Shown: positions 39,627 through 46,825, counted from the first letter of the stretch. The stretch: DNA of 47,092 nucleotides from Nitrospira sp. (GCA_005116835.1 SWDM01000015.1:1-47092), one strand, 5' to 3'. A program made the numbers and translations. The notes: generated by a model not told the origin, from the sequence alone.

Positions 39627-40397
39627 GTGGACATTGCGACTATCGTAGGAATCGCCCTTGCCCTCGGGGCTATTATCGGAGGCCAGATCCTCGAAGGCGG
39701 ACATCTCGGTTCTATTATGCAGCTCACCGCCTTCATCATCGTGATGGGCGGAACGATCGGGGCGGTCTGTGTCCAAAACTCACTGTCTGTCGTCATCAGG
39801 TCGGTGAGCATCTTGGGCCTGGTTTTCGGGAGCAAGAACCACGATATCGGCGGAACGATCAAGACGATCGTCGATTTGGCCAATGTATCCAGAAAACAGG
39901 GTCTGCTGGCGCTGGAAGGAAAGCTCAAAGACATCCACGATCCGTTTTTTTCCAAGGGTGTCCAGTTGATCGTGGACGGCACAGACCCCAAAGTCGTCCA
40001 CGAGATTCTCGAGATCGAAGTGGAACATCATGAGGAGTATGGCATGCTCGCGGCAAAAGTCTGGGAGGCTGCGGGCGGGTATGCGCCGACGGTCGGGATT
40101 ATCGGCGCCGTGCTCGGGTTGATCCACGTGATGGAAAATTTGGCCGATCCGTCAAAGCTCGGCGGCGGCATTGCGGTGGCGTTTGTCGCGACCGTCTACG
40201 GTGTCGGCGCCGCGAACCTTTTTTTTCTTCCGTTCGCCAATAAAATCAAATTCAAGTTGAAAGAAGAATCCGCTGCGCGCAACGTCATTGTCATGGGGCT
40301 CGTCGGTTTGGCGCAGGGTGAAAACCCTCGGTTGCTGCAGGAGAAACTCGAAAGTTTTCTGCCCGCGCACGAACGGACGAAAGAAGCGAAAAAATAG
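39627..40397 (+). CDS. motA: Flagellar motor stator protein MotA
   Basis: A 256-residue inner membrane protein with four transmembrane segments (about 1-20, 30-50, 150-170, 182-205). The MotA signature is GGYAPTVGIIGAVLGLIHVMENL at about 149-171 and the cytoplasmic loop contacts the rotor. The PomA/MotC-like N-terminus DIATIVGIALALGAIIGG suggests a stator that may use either H+ or Na+. Start is GTG 39627 with AAGG upstream. MotB follows after a 126 bp gap made of octamer repeats. Confidence 0.94.
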   Translation: MDIATIVGIALALGAIIGGQILEGGHLGSIMQLTAFIIVMGGTIGAVCVQNSLSVVIRSVSILGLVFGSKNHDIGGTIKTIVDLANVSRKQGLLALEGKLKDIHDPFFSKGVQLIVDGTDPKVVHEILEIEVEHHEEYGMLAAKVWEAAGGYAPTVGIIGAVLGLIHVMENLADPSKLGGGIAVAFVATVYGVGAANLFFLPFANKIKFKLKEESAARNVIVMGLVGLAQGENPRLLQEKLESFLPAHERTKEAKK

Positions 40398-40519
40398 GGG
40401 TACAGGGGATAAGGGGTACAGGGGATAAGGGGATAAGGGGTACAGGGAGAGCAATCTCAGAGCCGTTATCCCCTTGCTTCCTGAACCCCTGAACCCCTGA
40501 ACCCCTGAACCCCTGCTAC
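40396..40519. repeat. Family E octamer inverted repeat between motA and motB
   Basis: Left arm GGGGTACA/GGGGATAA octamers (at least six), a short core GAGAGCAATCTCAGAGCCG, and a right arm of CCCCTGAA octamers (four). It fills the whole gap and ends 5 bp before the motB ATG, leaving no visible ribosome site for motB. Confidence 0.85.
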
Positions 40520-40523
40520 AGAA

Positions 40524-41384
40524 ATGTCAAAGAAGAAACACGAAGAACACGAAAATCACGAGCGCTGGCTGGTGTCCTATGCGGACTTTATCACCCTGCT
40601 CTTTGCGTTCTTCGTCGTCATGTACTCGATCTCTTCCGTGAATGAGGGACGATTTCGCACCGTGAGTGACTCCATCAAAGCGGCTCTGCATCCTATCGTC
40701 AGTCCGCCGGCTACTCCGGTGCCGTTTCAAGTCGGCAACAACAAGCCGACGAGCATCGTGCCCAACGTGATTCCATCGCGGGATATGGCGGTAAGACGGC
40801 TGCAGCAGGCCTTGAAGGCGCTCCAGGCCTCCGTGCAGCCTGAGACGGTTCAGGTCACCGAGCCGGGAGACAACACGATCGTCCTGTCGCTTCCGGAGTT
40901 GGTGTTGTTCGAAAGCGGGGCAGCGACGCTTCGTGCCGAGGCCATGCCATTTTTGCAAGCCTTGGCCGAGGCGCTGGTAGAACTCGATCGCCAGATCAAG
41001 GTGCAGGGCCATACGGACAATGTGCCGATGCGGTCGGCGCAGTTTCCATCCAATTGGGAACTTTCTGCGATTCGAGCCGTGATGGTCGTACGGGCCTTAG
41101 GCGAACTGTACGGGGTGCCAGCTCAGAACCTGTCGGCCGTCGGGTTTGCCGATTCTCGGCCTGTGACCGATAACCAGACGCCGGAAAATCGGGCAAAAAA
41201 TCGTCGAGTAGAAATCGTGGTGCTGGAGCGTAAACGGACGCTGAACCCTCCCGATCAAGGAGAAGAACGGACGGCTCTGCAACTGTTCGCCGACCCTCCC
41301 GTGAGTACCAGCGGAAGCGGCGGCGTGCCGCCGAAGGATTCACTTGCTACGCCTGGGACACCCTCTATTCTCCCTCCACCGTGA
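40524..41384 (+). CDS. motB: Flagellar motor stator protein MotB
   Basis: A 286-residue protein. One transmembrane helix at about 17-38 (SYADFITLLFAFFVVMYSISS) with the ion-binding Asp at residue 21. A plug/linker follows, then the OmpA-like peptidoglycan-binding domain at about 125-235 (VQGHTDNVPMRSAQFPSNWELSAIRAVMVV, then ENRAKNRRVEIVV). The C-terminus is Pro/Ser-rich. It anchors MotA and lets ions pass. There is no ribosome site visible at ATG 40524; the octamer repeat ends just before it. Confidence 0.95.
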   Translation: MSKKKHEEHENHERWLVSYADFITLLFAFFVVMYSISSVNEGRFRTVSDSIKAALHPIVSPPATPVPFQVGNNKPTSIVPNVIPSRDMAVRRLQQALKALQASVQPETVQVTEPGDNTIVLSLPELVLFESGAATLRAEAMPFLQALAEALVELDRQIKVQGHTDNVPMRSAQFPSNWELSAIRAVMVVRALGELYGVPAQNLSAVGFADSRPVTDNQTPENRAKNRRVEIVVLERKRTLNPPDQGEERTALQLFADPPVSTSGSGGVPPKDSLATPGTPSILPPP

Positions 41385-41414
41385 AGCCTCACCGAACAGA
41401 ATGATGACGGATGC

Positions 41415-41442
41415 TCAAGTACTGACAAAGAATAACCGATAA
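41415..41442 (+). promoter_or_regulatory. Sigma-28 (FliA) promoter for the STAS gene cluster
   Basis: TCAAGTAC at 41415-41422, a 12 bp spacer, ACCGATAA at 41435-41442. It lies about 72 bp before the STAS gene. Confidence 0.7.
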
Positions 41443-41514
41443 AAGGCGCAGAGCCAACCAGGCTGAGCCTAATGGAGCAGATGACGGGAACAGCGTCAGG
41501 AGCGAGTTACAGAA

Positions 41515-41778
41515 ATGGACATACAATCAAGACAGTATGAGCCGGTGGGCGAATTGACGATCTTCGAAGCCGCCTCGTTGAAAGAGTCGCTGATCCAGTT
41601 GATTTCGAACGATGGGCTGGTCTGCATGGATCTGGGGAAAGTCACGCGTGTGGACACGTCGGCAATCCAGCTGATGTGGGCGGCTCGTAAACTGGGCCGC
41701 ATCCTGGTTGCCGGGATTCCGAAAGAGATAGAGACAAAGTTGACTCAACTCGGGTTCGCCGAACCGCTCAGCGAGTAA
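41515..41778 (+). CDS. STAS domain protein (anti-sigma antagonist-like)
   Basis: An 87-residue STAS domain. The core VCMDLGKVTRVDTSAIQLMWAARK at about 42-65 has the conserved D-T/S-A pattern where the phospho-Ser usually lies. Similar small STAS proteins occur in chemotaxis operons, where their partner is unknown. It follows a sigma-28 promoter, precedes a CheZ-motif protein, and is likely co-transcribed with the later che genes. Confidence 0.85.
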   Translation: MDIQSRQYEPVGELTIFEAASLKESLIQLISNDGLVCMDLGKVTRVDTSAIQLMWAARKLGRILVAGIPKEIETKLTQLGFAEPLSE

Positions 41779-41788
41779 CTGCGCGAGA

Positions 41789-41935
41789 GGGGTGAGGAAG
41801 TTTTGAGTTCTGAGTTTTGAGTTCTGAGTTAGAGGTGGATAAGAAAGCCGAGACGGGGAGAGTTTGAGGTCCGAAGTTCACGGAATTAAAAAACTCAGAA
41901 CTCAGAACTCAGAACTTCGAACTGCGCCTGTTTCA
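41789..41935. repeat. Family A element after the STAS gene
   Basis: Arms TTTTGAGTTCTGAG and CTCAGAACTCAGAACTCAG around the core AGAGGTGGATAAGAAAGCCG, then GGTCCGAAGTTCACGG. It is the same orientation as the copy at 6931, with the flank TGCGCCTGTTTC. Confidence 0.82.
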
Positions 41936-41977
41936 CTCACGACCTTGCAGGTGGACAGAAGGATGTACGCCTGAACC

Positions 41978-42520
41978 ATGCGAGATACCCAAGGCCTTGG
42001 AGGGCCCACGACAGGCGCCGGCGAGGCGAGCGAACTCGCAAGCCTGAAAGAACAGCAGCAGGCATGGGAAGCATTTGCCGCCTGCGCCATATCCGTGATT
42101 CCGGTCTTGAAGAAACAAATGGAAGCCGTGACCCAACAGACGGAACGGGCGGCGATGGATCTAATGGTGCATATCAGCGCGTTGACATTGCCGAGTACGG
42201 GGTCAAGACCCGCGGATACATCGGCCAATCTGTCTAAGATCGTGATGGCTATGCAATTCCAGGACATCACTCAGCAGAAGTTGGAACATGTCGCTCAGGC
42301 ATTGGATCAATGGCACAAGCATCTCCAAGCCTTGTTAAAGGGGCCGCAGGACGAAAGCGCCAAGCAGGAAATCGCGACGCTGCAACGGCTGGAGGAGAGC
42401 TATACCATGGAAGAAGAACGGCGGCTCCATGCGGCCGCCCTTGCCCCGGATTATCAAGAACCAGTGCCGATCGAAATGGAAGAGACAGAATCGGAGTCGG
42501 ATTCAGTCACGCTGTTTTAA
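41978..42520 (+). CDS. CheZ-motif protein, putative second CheY phosphatase
   Basis: A 180-residue helical protein. The helix at about 86-107 reads IVMAMQFQDITQQKLEHVAQAL. It contains FQDxxxQ (D96, Q100), the CheZ catalytic spacing. The C-terminal tail is acidic and ends SVTLF. Proteins of this type sit with chemotaxis genes. A likely role is dephosphorylating one of the two CheY proteins encoded here. The start lacks a close ribosome site; AGAAGGATG is about 15 bases upstream. A family B repeat follows the stop directly. Confidence 0.72.
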   Translation: MRDTQGLGGPTTGAGEASELASLKEQQQAWEAFAACAISVIPVLKKQMEAVTQQTERAAMDLMVHISALTLPSTGSRPADTSANLSKIVMAMQFQDITQQKLEHVAQALDQWHKHLQALLKGPQDESAKQEIATLQRLEESYTMEEERRLHAAALAPDYQEPVPIEMEETESESDSVTLF

Positions 42521-42618
42521 GCGTGAAGCGTCTCTGGCGCGTGAAACGCGAAGCGTCAGGCAAGATGAGGAAGACGCGTGAGGCGTCCGAATCCTGAAAC
42601 GGGCGACGCTTCACGGTC
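42521..42618. repeat. Family B element after the CheZ-motif gene
   Basis: GCGTGAAGCGTCTCTGGCGC, GTGAAACGCGAAGCG, core GCGTCCGAATCCTGAAAC, then GACGCTTCACG. It begins at the stop codon of the preceding gene. Confidence 0.82.
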
Positions 42619-42636
42619 TTAGAGTTGGAGGAAGCG

Positions 42637-43008
42637 ATGAGTAAGACAGCACTAGTCGTGGACGATTCGCCGACCATGCGACAAATGGTGGCCTTGACCC
42701 TCACCAATGCCGGATTCGACGTGTTGCAAGCCGAAGATGGCAAAGATGCCGTGAATAAAGTCACCGGTGGGCCAAAAATGGACATCGTCGTTACGGATCT
42801 GAATATGCCCGAGATGGATGGCATCAGCTTGATCAAGGAGCTCCGTAAGATGGCATCGTTTAAGTTTACGCCAATTCTGATGCTCACCACAGAATCGGCG
42901 GCTGAGAAGAAGCAAGCAGGCAAAGAGGCGGGCGCGACAGGATGGATCGTCAAGCCGTTCAACCCGGAGGTCTTGCTGAAGATCATCGCCAAGGTGTTGC
43001 CGGCATAG
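42637..43008 (+). CDS. Chemotaxis response regulator CheY (second copy)
   Basis: A 123-residue receiver from ATG 42637 (GGAGGAAGCG upstream). D54 lies in VVTDLNMPEMDG, with Asp pair VVDDS at 8-10, T in LTTESA and K in IVKPFN. It sits immediately before cheA, so it is likely the direct phosphorylation partner. It differs clearly from the CheY at 38333, being closer to the CheY proteins paired with CheA in Nitrospirota/deltaproteobacterial clusters; that comparison is from memory. The Asp and switch residues are all present. Confidence 0.93.
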   Translation: MSKTALVVDDSPTMRQMVALTLTNAGFDVLQAEDGKDAVNKVTGGPKMDIVVTDLNMPEMDGISLIKELRKMASFKFTPILMLTTESAAEKKQAGKEAGATGWIVKPFNPEVLLKIIAKVLPA

Positions 43009-43012
43009 ATTC

Positions 43013-43104
43013 CGTGAAACGTAAGCCGTCAGACGTAGTGGGTATCGGAAGTCGGCTCCTTGCGTCACATCTTACGTCTCACGTTTCACCTTTCACGTCT
43101 CACG
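43013..43104. repeat. Diverged family B element before cheA
   Basis: GTGAAACGTAAGCCGTCAGACG, then TCTTACGTCTCACGTTTCAC and CTTTCACGTCTCACG. It ends just before the cheA ribosome site. Confidence 0.7.
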
Positions 43105-43111
43105 AGGACCT

Positions 43112-45352
43112 ATGAGCGACGATTTCTCTCAATTTCAAGACGCATTTTTCGAAGAAGCCGGCGATCACTTGGCCGTCGTCGAAGAGGGGCTGCTGGCACT
43201 CGAACAGCATCCGGAAGACCTCGATTTGCTCAATAAGATTTTCCGCTCGGCCCATTCGATCAAAGGGACGAGTGGCATGTTTGGGTTCAACGCAGTCGCG
43301 CAGTTTACCCATAAGATGGAGACCCTGCTCGATCTCCTTCGCAACGGGCAGAAAGTGGTGACGCCACAAGTTGCCGATCTCCTGCTCAAATCGACGGACT
43401 GTTTGAAGACGCTCGTCGACGCAGCCAAGACCGGCTCGCCCGTCGACGACGAAACCGTCCAACGGCTCACGATCGAACTGGCCACGGCGAGTGCCTTGGG
43501 AGGCCAGCCGCCTGCTCAGGCAGCAAGTGGATCGAAGCAGGCATCTTCCCCCTTGACTCCGTCCTTGATCCCTGAACCCCTGCATCACTACACCATCGCC
43601 TGGACACCACCGGACTGGCTCTTTCAGCGAGGCCTTGACCCACTGCAAATCTTCAAAGAGCTGGCGAATCTCGGCACATTGTCCCAGGTCGCCGTCGATA
43701 CGACGAAATTGCCGGAGTTGGCTGCGATGGACCAGGAGAAATGTTATCTCTCCTGGTCCATGAGGCTGGAGACGGTGAAAGATCGAAAGGCCGTGGATGC
43801 GGTTTTTGAATTTGTTCGCGAGGATAGCGTGCTCGTCATCGAAGAATGTGAAGCGTTAAGCGTGAAGCGTGAAGCGTCAGAGTCAGGACAGGAGCGTGAA
43901 GCGTCCGAATCCGGAACGAAACACGCTTCACGCTTCACGAACGACGCTTCACGAGAGACGAGCGGCATGGATGGCGAGCCCAAACCCCTCGGCGAGCTGC
44001 TCGTGGAGAGCGGTGCCGTGTCTCGCGAGACATTGGATAAGGCGCTCTCGCAGCAAAAGCGGGTCGGTGAAATTCTTATCGAGCAGCATGCTGTCACCCC
44101 ACAACAAGTCGAACAGGCGCTCCAGAAACAAAAACAGCAGGAGTCCGTCGCCCAATCGAAGAAAACCGACACGGCCTCGATCCGCGTGGATACCGATAAG
44201 ATCGATAAGCTCATCAACCTCGTCGGTGAGCTGGTCATCACCCAATCGATGCTGAGCGACCTCGGAGCCCGCTTCGAGATGAGCCAGATATCGGTGTTGC
44301 TGGAACGGATGGCCCAGTTGGAACGGAACACGCGTGAAATTCAGGAACGGGTCATGAGCATCCGCATGCTGCCGATCGGCACAGCCTTCAGCCGGTTTCC
44401 GAGACTGGTTCGCGACCTTTCGGCCAAAGCGGGGAAGAAAATTCAACTGGTCCTCGCCGGCGAAGAGACCGAACTCGACAAAACCGTAATTGAATCCATC
44501 GGCGACCCCTTGACGCATCTCGTGCGAAACTCGGCCGATCACGGACTGGAGCCGCCGGAAGAACGTCTCGACAACAACAAGCCGGAACTCGGCACCATTC
44601 GGCTCAACGCCTTCCACGAAGGCGGCAACATCTGCATCACCGTCGAAGACGACGGGCGGGGCCTGAACCGGGACAAGATTCTGGCAAAAGCCATCAAACA
44701 AGGTTTGATAACGGAAAACGAAAAACTGTCCGACGACCAGATTTGGCCCTTAATCTTCAAGCCGGGATTCTCCACAGCGGAGAAGGTGACAGACGTTTCG
44801 GGGCGAGGTGTCGGCATGGACGTCGTGAAGCGGAACATCGAAGGGCTGGGCGGCACCGTCAAGATTAAGACGGCGCTGGGGAAAGGCACAATTTTTACGC
44901 TCAAACTCCCACTGACCTTGGCCATTATCGAAGGCATGACGGTCCGGGTCGGCAAAGACACCTATATCGTGCCGCTGTTGTCGATCCTGGAGTCCATCCA
45001 GCCGAAGGCCGGTGCGATCAAGACCGTCGTCGGCAAAGGTGAACTCATCAACGTGCGCAGCACCTATTTGCCCATGATGCGCCTGTACGATGTCTTTTCT
45101 TTGCAACCGGAATATACCGATCCCACCAAGGCCATTTTGCTGATTTTGGAGACGGAAGGGGAACGGGTTGCGGTGATGGTAGACGAAATCCTCGGGCAGC
45201 AGCAGGTCGTGATCAAAAGCATGGAGCAGAACTTCCGCAAAGTTGCGGGGGTTGCCGGCGCCACAATTCTGGGCGACGGGACAGTCGGCTTCATTCTGGA
45301 TGTCCGGGGATTGCTGGAAATCGCCCGCCAAGGGGCGCCGGTGGCGGCTTGA
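43112..45352 (+). CDS. cheA: Chemotaxis histidine kinase CheA
   Basis: A 746-residue CheA. P1 Hpt has H48 (FRSAHSIKGTSGMFGF). A P2-like domain is at about 158-245 (YTIAWTPPDWLFQRGLDPLQIFKELANLG). Residues 249-284 come from a DNA repeat. Residues about 292-342 form two short units (LGELLVESGAVSRETLDKAL; VGEILIEQHAVTPQQVEQAL) like the MshEN/GspE-N nucleotide-binding motif. P3 follows from about 357. P4 ATPase has NSADHGLE and DDGRGL, and GRGVGMDVVKRNI. P5 ends at about 740. Kinase residues are intact. It phosphorylates CheY and couples to receptors through CheW. Confidence 0.95.
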   Translation: MSDDFSQFQDAFFEEAGDHLAVVEEGLLALEQHPEDLDLLNKIFRSAHSIKGTSGMFGFNAVAQFTHKMETLLDLLRNGQKVVTPQVADLLLKSTDCLKTLVDAAKTGSPVDDETVQRLTIELATASALGGQPPAQAASGSKQASSPLTPSLIPEPLHHYTIAWTPPDWLFQRGLDPLQIFKELANLGTLSQVAVDTTKLPELAAMDQEKCYLSWSMRLETVKDRKAVDAVFEFVREDSVLVIEECEALSVKREASESGQEREASESGTKHASRFTNDASRETSGMDGEPKPLGELLVESGAVSRETLDKALSQQKRVGEILIEQHAVTPQQVEQALQKQKQQESVAQSKKTDTASIRVDTDKIDKLINLVGELVITQSMLSDLGARFEMSQISVLLERMAQLERNTREIQERVMSIRMLPIGTAFSRFPRLVRDLSAKAGKKIQLVLAGEETELDKTVIESIGDPLTHLVRNSADHGLEPPEERLDNNKPELGTIRLNAFHEGGNICITVEDDGRGLNRDKILAKAIKQGLITENEKLSDDQIWPLIFKPGFSTAEKVTDVSGRGVGMDVVKRNIEGLGGTVKIKTALGKGTIFTLKLPLTLAIIEGMTVRVGKDTYIVPLLSILESIQPKAGAIKTVVGKGELINVRSTYLPMMRLYDVFSLQPEYTDPTKAILLILETEGERVAVMVDEILGQQQVVIKSMEQNFRKVAGVAGATILGDGTVGFILDVRGLLEIARQGAPVAA
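43856..43963. repeat. Family B element inserted in frame in cheA
   Basis: AGCGTGAAGCGTGAAGCGTC, core GCGTCCGAATCCGGAACG, then GCTTCACGCTTCACGAACGA. Encodes CheA residues 249-284 ([29 protein letters not shown]). It lies in the linker between P2 and the MshEN-like units. A shorter stretch at about 43545-43590 (CCCTTGACTCC, CCCTGAACCCCTG) also resembles the family E octamers and encodes part of the P1-P2 linker. Confidence 0.87.
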
Positions 45353-45357
45353 CCGAA

Positions 45358-45530
45358 GATCGTGAAGCGTGAAACGTTAGGCGTGAGGCGCAAGATGAGG
45401 AAATCAGACGGCGTGAAGCGTATCTCGGCTAAGAGTTTCAAGTTGCGAGTTTCAAGTTTCAAGTTTTCTAAGCCAGTTCCCTTATAACGTGAAACCTGGA
45501 ACTAGAAACTAGAAACTCGGCTTGAAGTGT
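45358..45530. repeat. Family B words followed by a family C element
   Basis: 45358-45428 has GTGAAGCGTGAAACG and GTGAAGCGTATCTCGG. 45437-45521 is family C (GAGTTTCAAGTTGCGAGTTT, core AAGCCAGTTCCCTTATAAC, then AACTAGAAACTAGAAACTC). This again places C beside B, as at 37668-37855. Confidence 0.78.
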
Positions 45531-45550
45531 GACTGCAACGGATGTGGATA

Positions 45551-45868
45551 TTAGAGATCGAGCGCGAAACGAATGGCGTCTTTGACCTTGGCCAGCAATG
45601 CCGGCTGGAGTTGACCCAGCTTGCGTTCCAATCGTGGCTCGATTAATGCGCCGATGCCTTGCACGTTGACCACGGATGCGCGGTCCAAAAATGAGACCTC
45701 TCCCAGTGGGACTTCGTAGCGGCTGCCTCGGTGTTGGGTGGTGAGGGGAGCGTAGATGATGAGGGCGCGCGGGGCATCAGGATCATGATGGGAGAGGATG
45801 AGAACAGGTCGGACCTTCGCGGTCAACCCAAGGTCGGCTAGCCAAATTTCACCGGGTTTTGGCTTCAT
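45551..45868 (-). CDS. MazF/PemK-type toxin (mRNA interferase)
   Basis: About 105 residues. PGEIWLADLGLTAKVRPVLILSHHDPD near the N-terminus and the following RALIIYAPLTTQHRGSRYEVPL match the PemK/MazF fold. These toxins cut mRNA. ATG 45868 gives the usual length and begins MKPKPGEIW; another ATG is at 45877. It overlaps the upstream antitoxin gene by 20 bp, so the pair is translated together. It sits inside the chemotaxis cluster and is flanked by repeats. Confidence 0.87.
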   Translation of the reverse strand: MKPKPGEIWLADLGLTAKVRPVLILSHHDPDAPRALIIYAPLTTQHRGSRYEVPLGEVSFLDRASVVNVQGIGALIEPRLERKLGQLQPALLAKVKDAIRFALDL

Positions 45869-46034
45869 CGAGGGCATCGAGCACTTCTTGGACGATGGTT
45901 CTGGAAGGGAGGAGGTCTAACGCTTGTGCATCGGCCAACTCGATGATATCGGTGACGATTTGTTCCACCTGGGCCGCGACCTGAGGACTCCATGTGGCAA
46001 ACTTTGCGTCCAGTTTTTTCGCAAGCTGCGTCAT
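45849..46034 (-). CDS. Antitoxin partner of the MazF-type toxin
   Basis: A 61-residue helical, acidic protein (MTQLAKKLDAKFATWSPQVAAQVEQIVTDIIELADAQALDLLP). It is upstream of and overlaps the toxin, the usual order for such modules. It has AGGG upstream of the ATG. I see no clear AbrB or ribbon-helix-helix motif; the antitoxin call is by position and size. Its close pairing with a toxin makes it likely to neutralise it. Confidence 0.7.
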   Translation of the reverse strand: MTQLAKKLDAKFATWSPQVAAQVEQIVTDIIELADAQALDLLPSRTIVQEVLDALDEAKTR

Positions 46035-46139
46035 GTGCGTACCCTACCACTGTTGTTGCGGATCTTCAAGGTTGCGGGAGATCTTCTGCCGAGGAGTGCC
46101 GGTGGCGGCGTGAGGCGGAGCGTGCGCGACGCGGGAATG

Positions 46140-46226
46140 TTGCAAGTTTCTAGTTTCTTGTTTCGAGTTTTCGGAGGTGGTTCCGGACAACATGAAACAA
46201 GAAACTTGAAACCAGAAACTTCGAGT
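46140..46226. repeat. Family C element, third copy
   Basis: GCAAGTTTCTAGTTTCTTGTT, core GGAGGTGGTTCCGGACAAC, then ATGAAACAAGAAACTTGAAACC. The GACAACATGAAAC part of the core is shared with the copy at 37706. Confidence 0.8.
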
Positions 46227-46242
46227 CCGAATGGACGACGCT

Positions 46243-46563
46243 TCACGCTTTCAGGAGCGCGCGCAGTTCTCGAAATTCTCGATCCATGTATTCGTGGTCT
46301 TCGGCATGCCGGCGATCGAGATGCATCTGAAATCCCTCGGCGACCGATTGGATATCGTGGCGAAGTCCTTCAACCATCACACCGGTATGACGCTTGATGT
46401 CCTCAGCGGTTGTTTCCGTGGACTGGCGCAGCGCAGTCATGTCCTGGCGGAGTTCCAGCGCCGTTGTTTCCGTGGACTGGCGCAGCGCAGCCATGTCCTG
46501 GCGCAGGCCTTCGGTGACCGCTGTCACGATCCGTTCAACTTGTGCAAGGGATTCGGAATCCAT
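46243..46563 (-). CDS. Small coiled-coil protein with internal repeat
   Basis: About 106 residues from ATG 46563 (AGAGG upstream). It is entirely helical and charged. An 18-residue unit is repeated in tandem (LRQDMAALRQSTETTA; LRQDMTALRQSTETTA), also visible at DNA level. The C-terminal HLDRRHAEDHEYMDREFRELRALL is again coiled coil. I do not recognise its family; proteins of this look are sometimes annotated with phage tail or chromosome-associated coiled coils. No membrane segment. It is downstream of the repeat-rich cheW leader on the opposite strand. Confidence 0.65.
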   Translation of the reverse strand: MDSESLAQVERIVTAVTEGLRQDMAALRQSTETTALELRQDMTALRQSTETTAEDIKRHTGVMVEGLRHDIQSVAEGFQMHLDRRHAEDHEYMDREFRELRALLKA

Positions 46564-46637
46564 AGACGTCCTCTCGTGCGTAGGCACCAAGTTTAGGGAT
46601 TCTGACGGGGGAAGTCAACGCGCGGGGCATCAAGATT

Positions 46638-46722
46638 TGGGAATGTTGAATGGTGAATGGTTGGAATCGGAAGAGGCTCCGAACATTCATCATTCAAAAC
46701 TCAACATTTTACATTCGATAGA
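46638..46722. repeat. Family D inverted repeat, second copy
   Basis: GGGAATGTTGAATGGTGAAT, core AATCGGAAGAGGCTCCG, then ACATTCATCATTCAAAACTC. It lies 14 bp before the cheW sigma-28 site. The rest of the 310 bp gap has the promoter and a family B partial repeat. Confidence 0.8.
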
Positions 46723-46735
46723 TGGCCGGTAGGTC

Positions 46736-46762
46736 TAAAGATCATGGTTGAACATCCGATAG
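46736..46762 (+). promoter_or_regulatory. Sigma-28 (FliA) promoter for cheW
   Basis: TAAAGATC at 46736-46743, an 11 bp spacer, TCCGATAG at 46755-46762. Spacing and -35 are near consensus. It gives a leader of about 130 nt with family B words (TTCACGCTTCACGAACGACG) before cheW. Confidence 0.7.
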
Positions 46763-46825
46763 GGCTCTTATGGGTTCAACAAGACAGATCGATTGGGATG
46801 TGAACAAGCATGGCATGACTCGTTT

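Noticed and set aside
41166-41173. ACCGATAA inside motB
   Set aside because: No -35 at 11-12 bp and no gene start shortly downstream.
44192-44199. ACCGATAA inside cheA
   Set aside because: Lacks a matching -35; occurs in conserved coding sequence of the P3 region.
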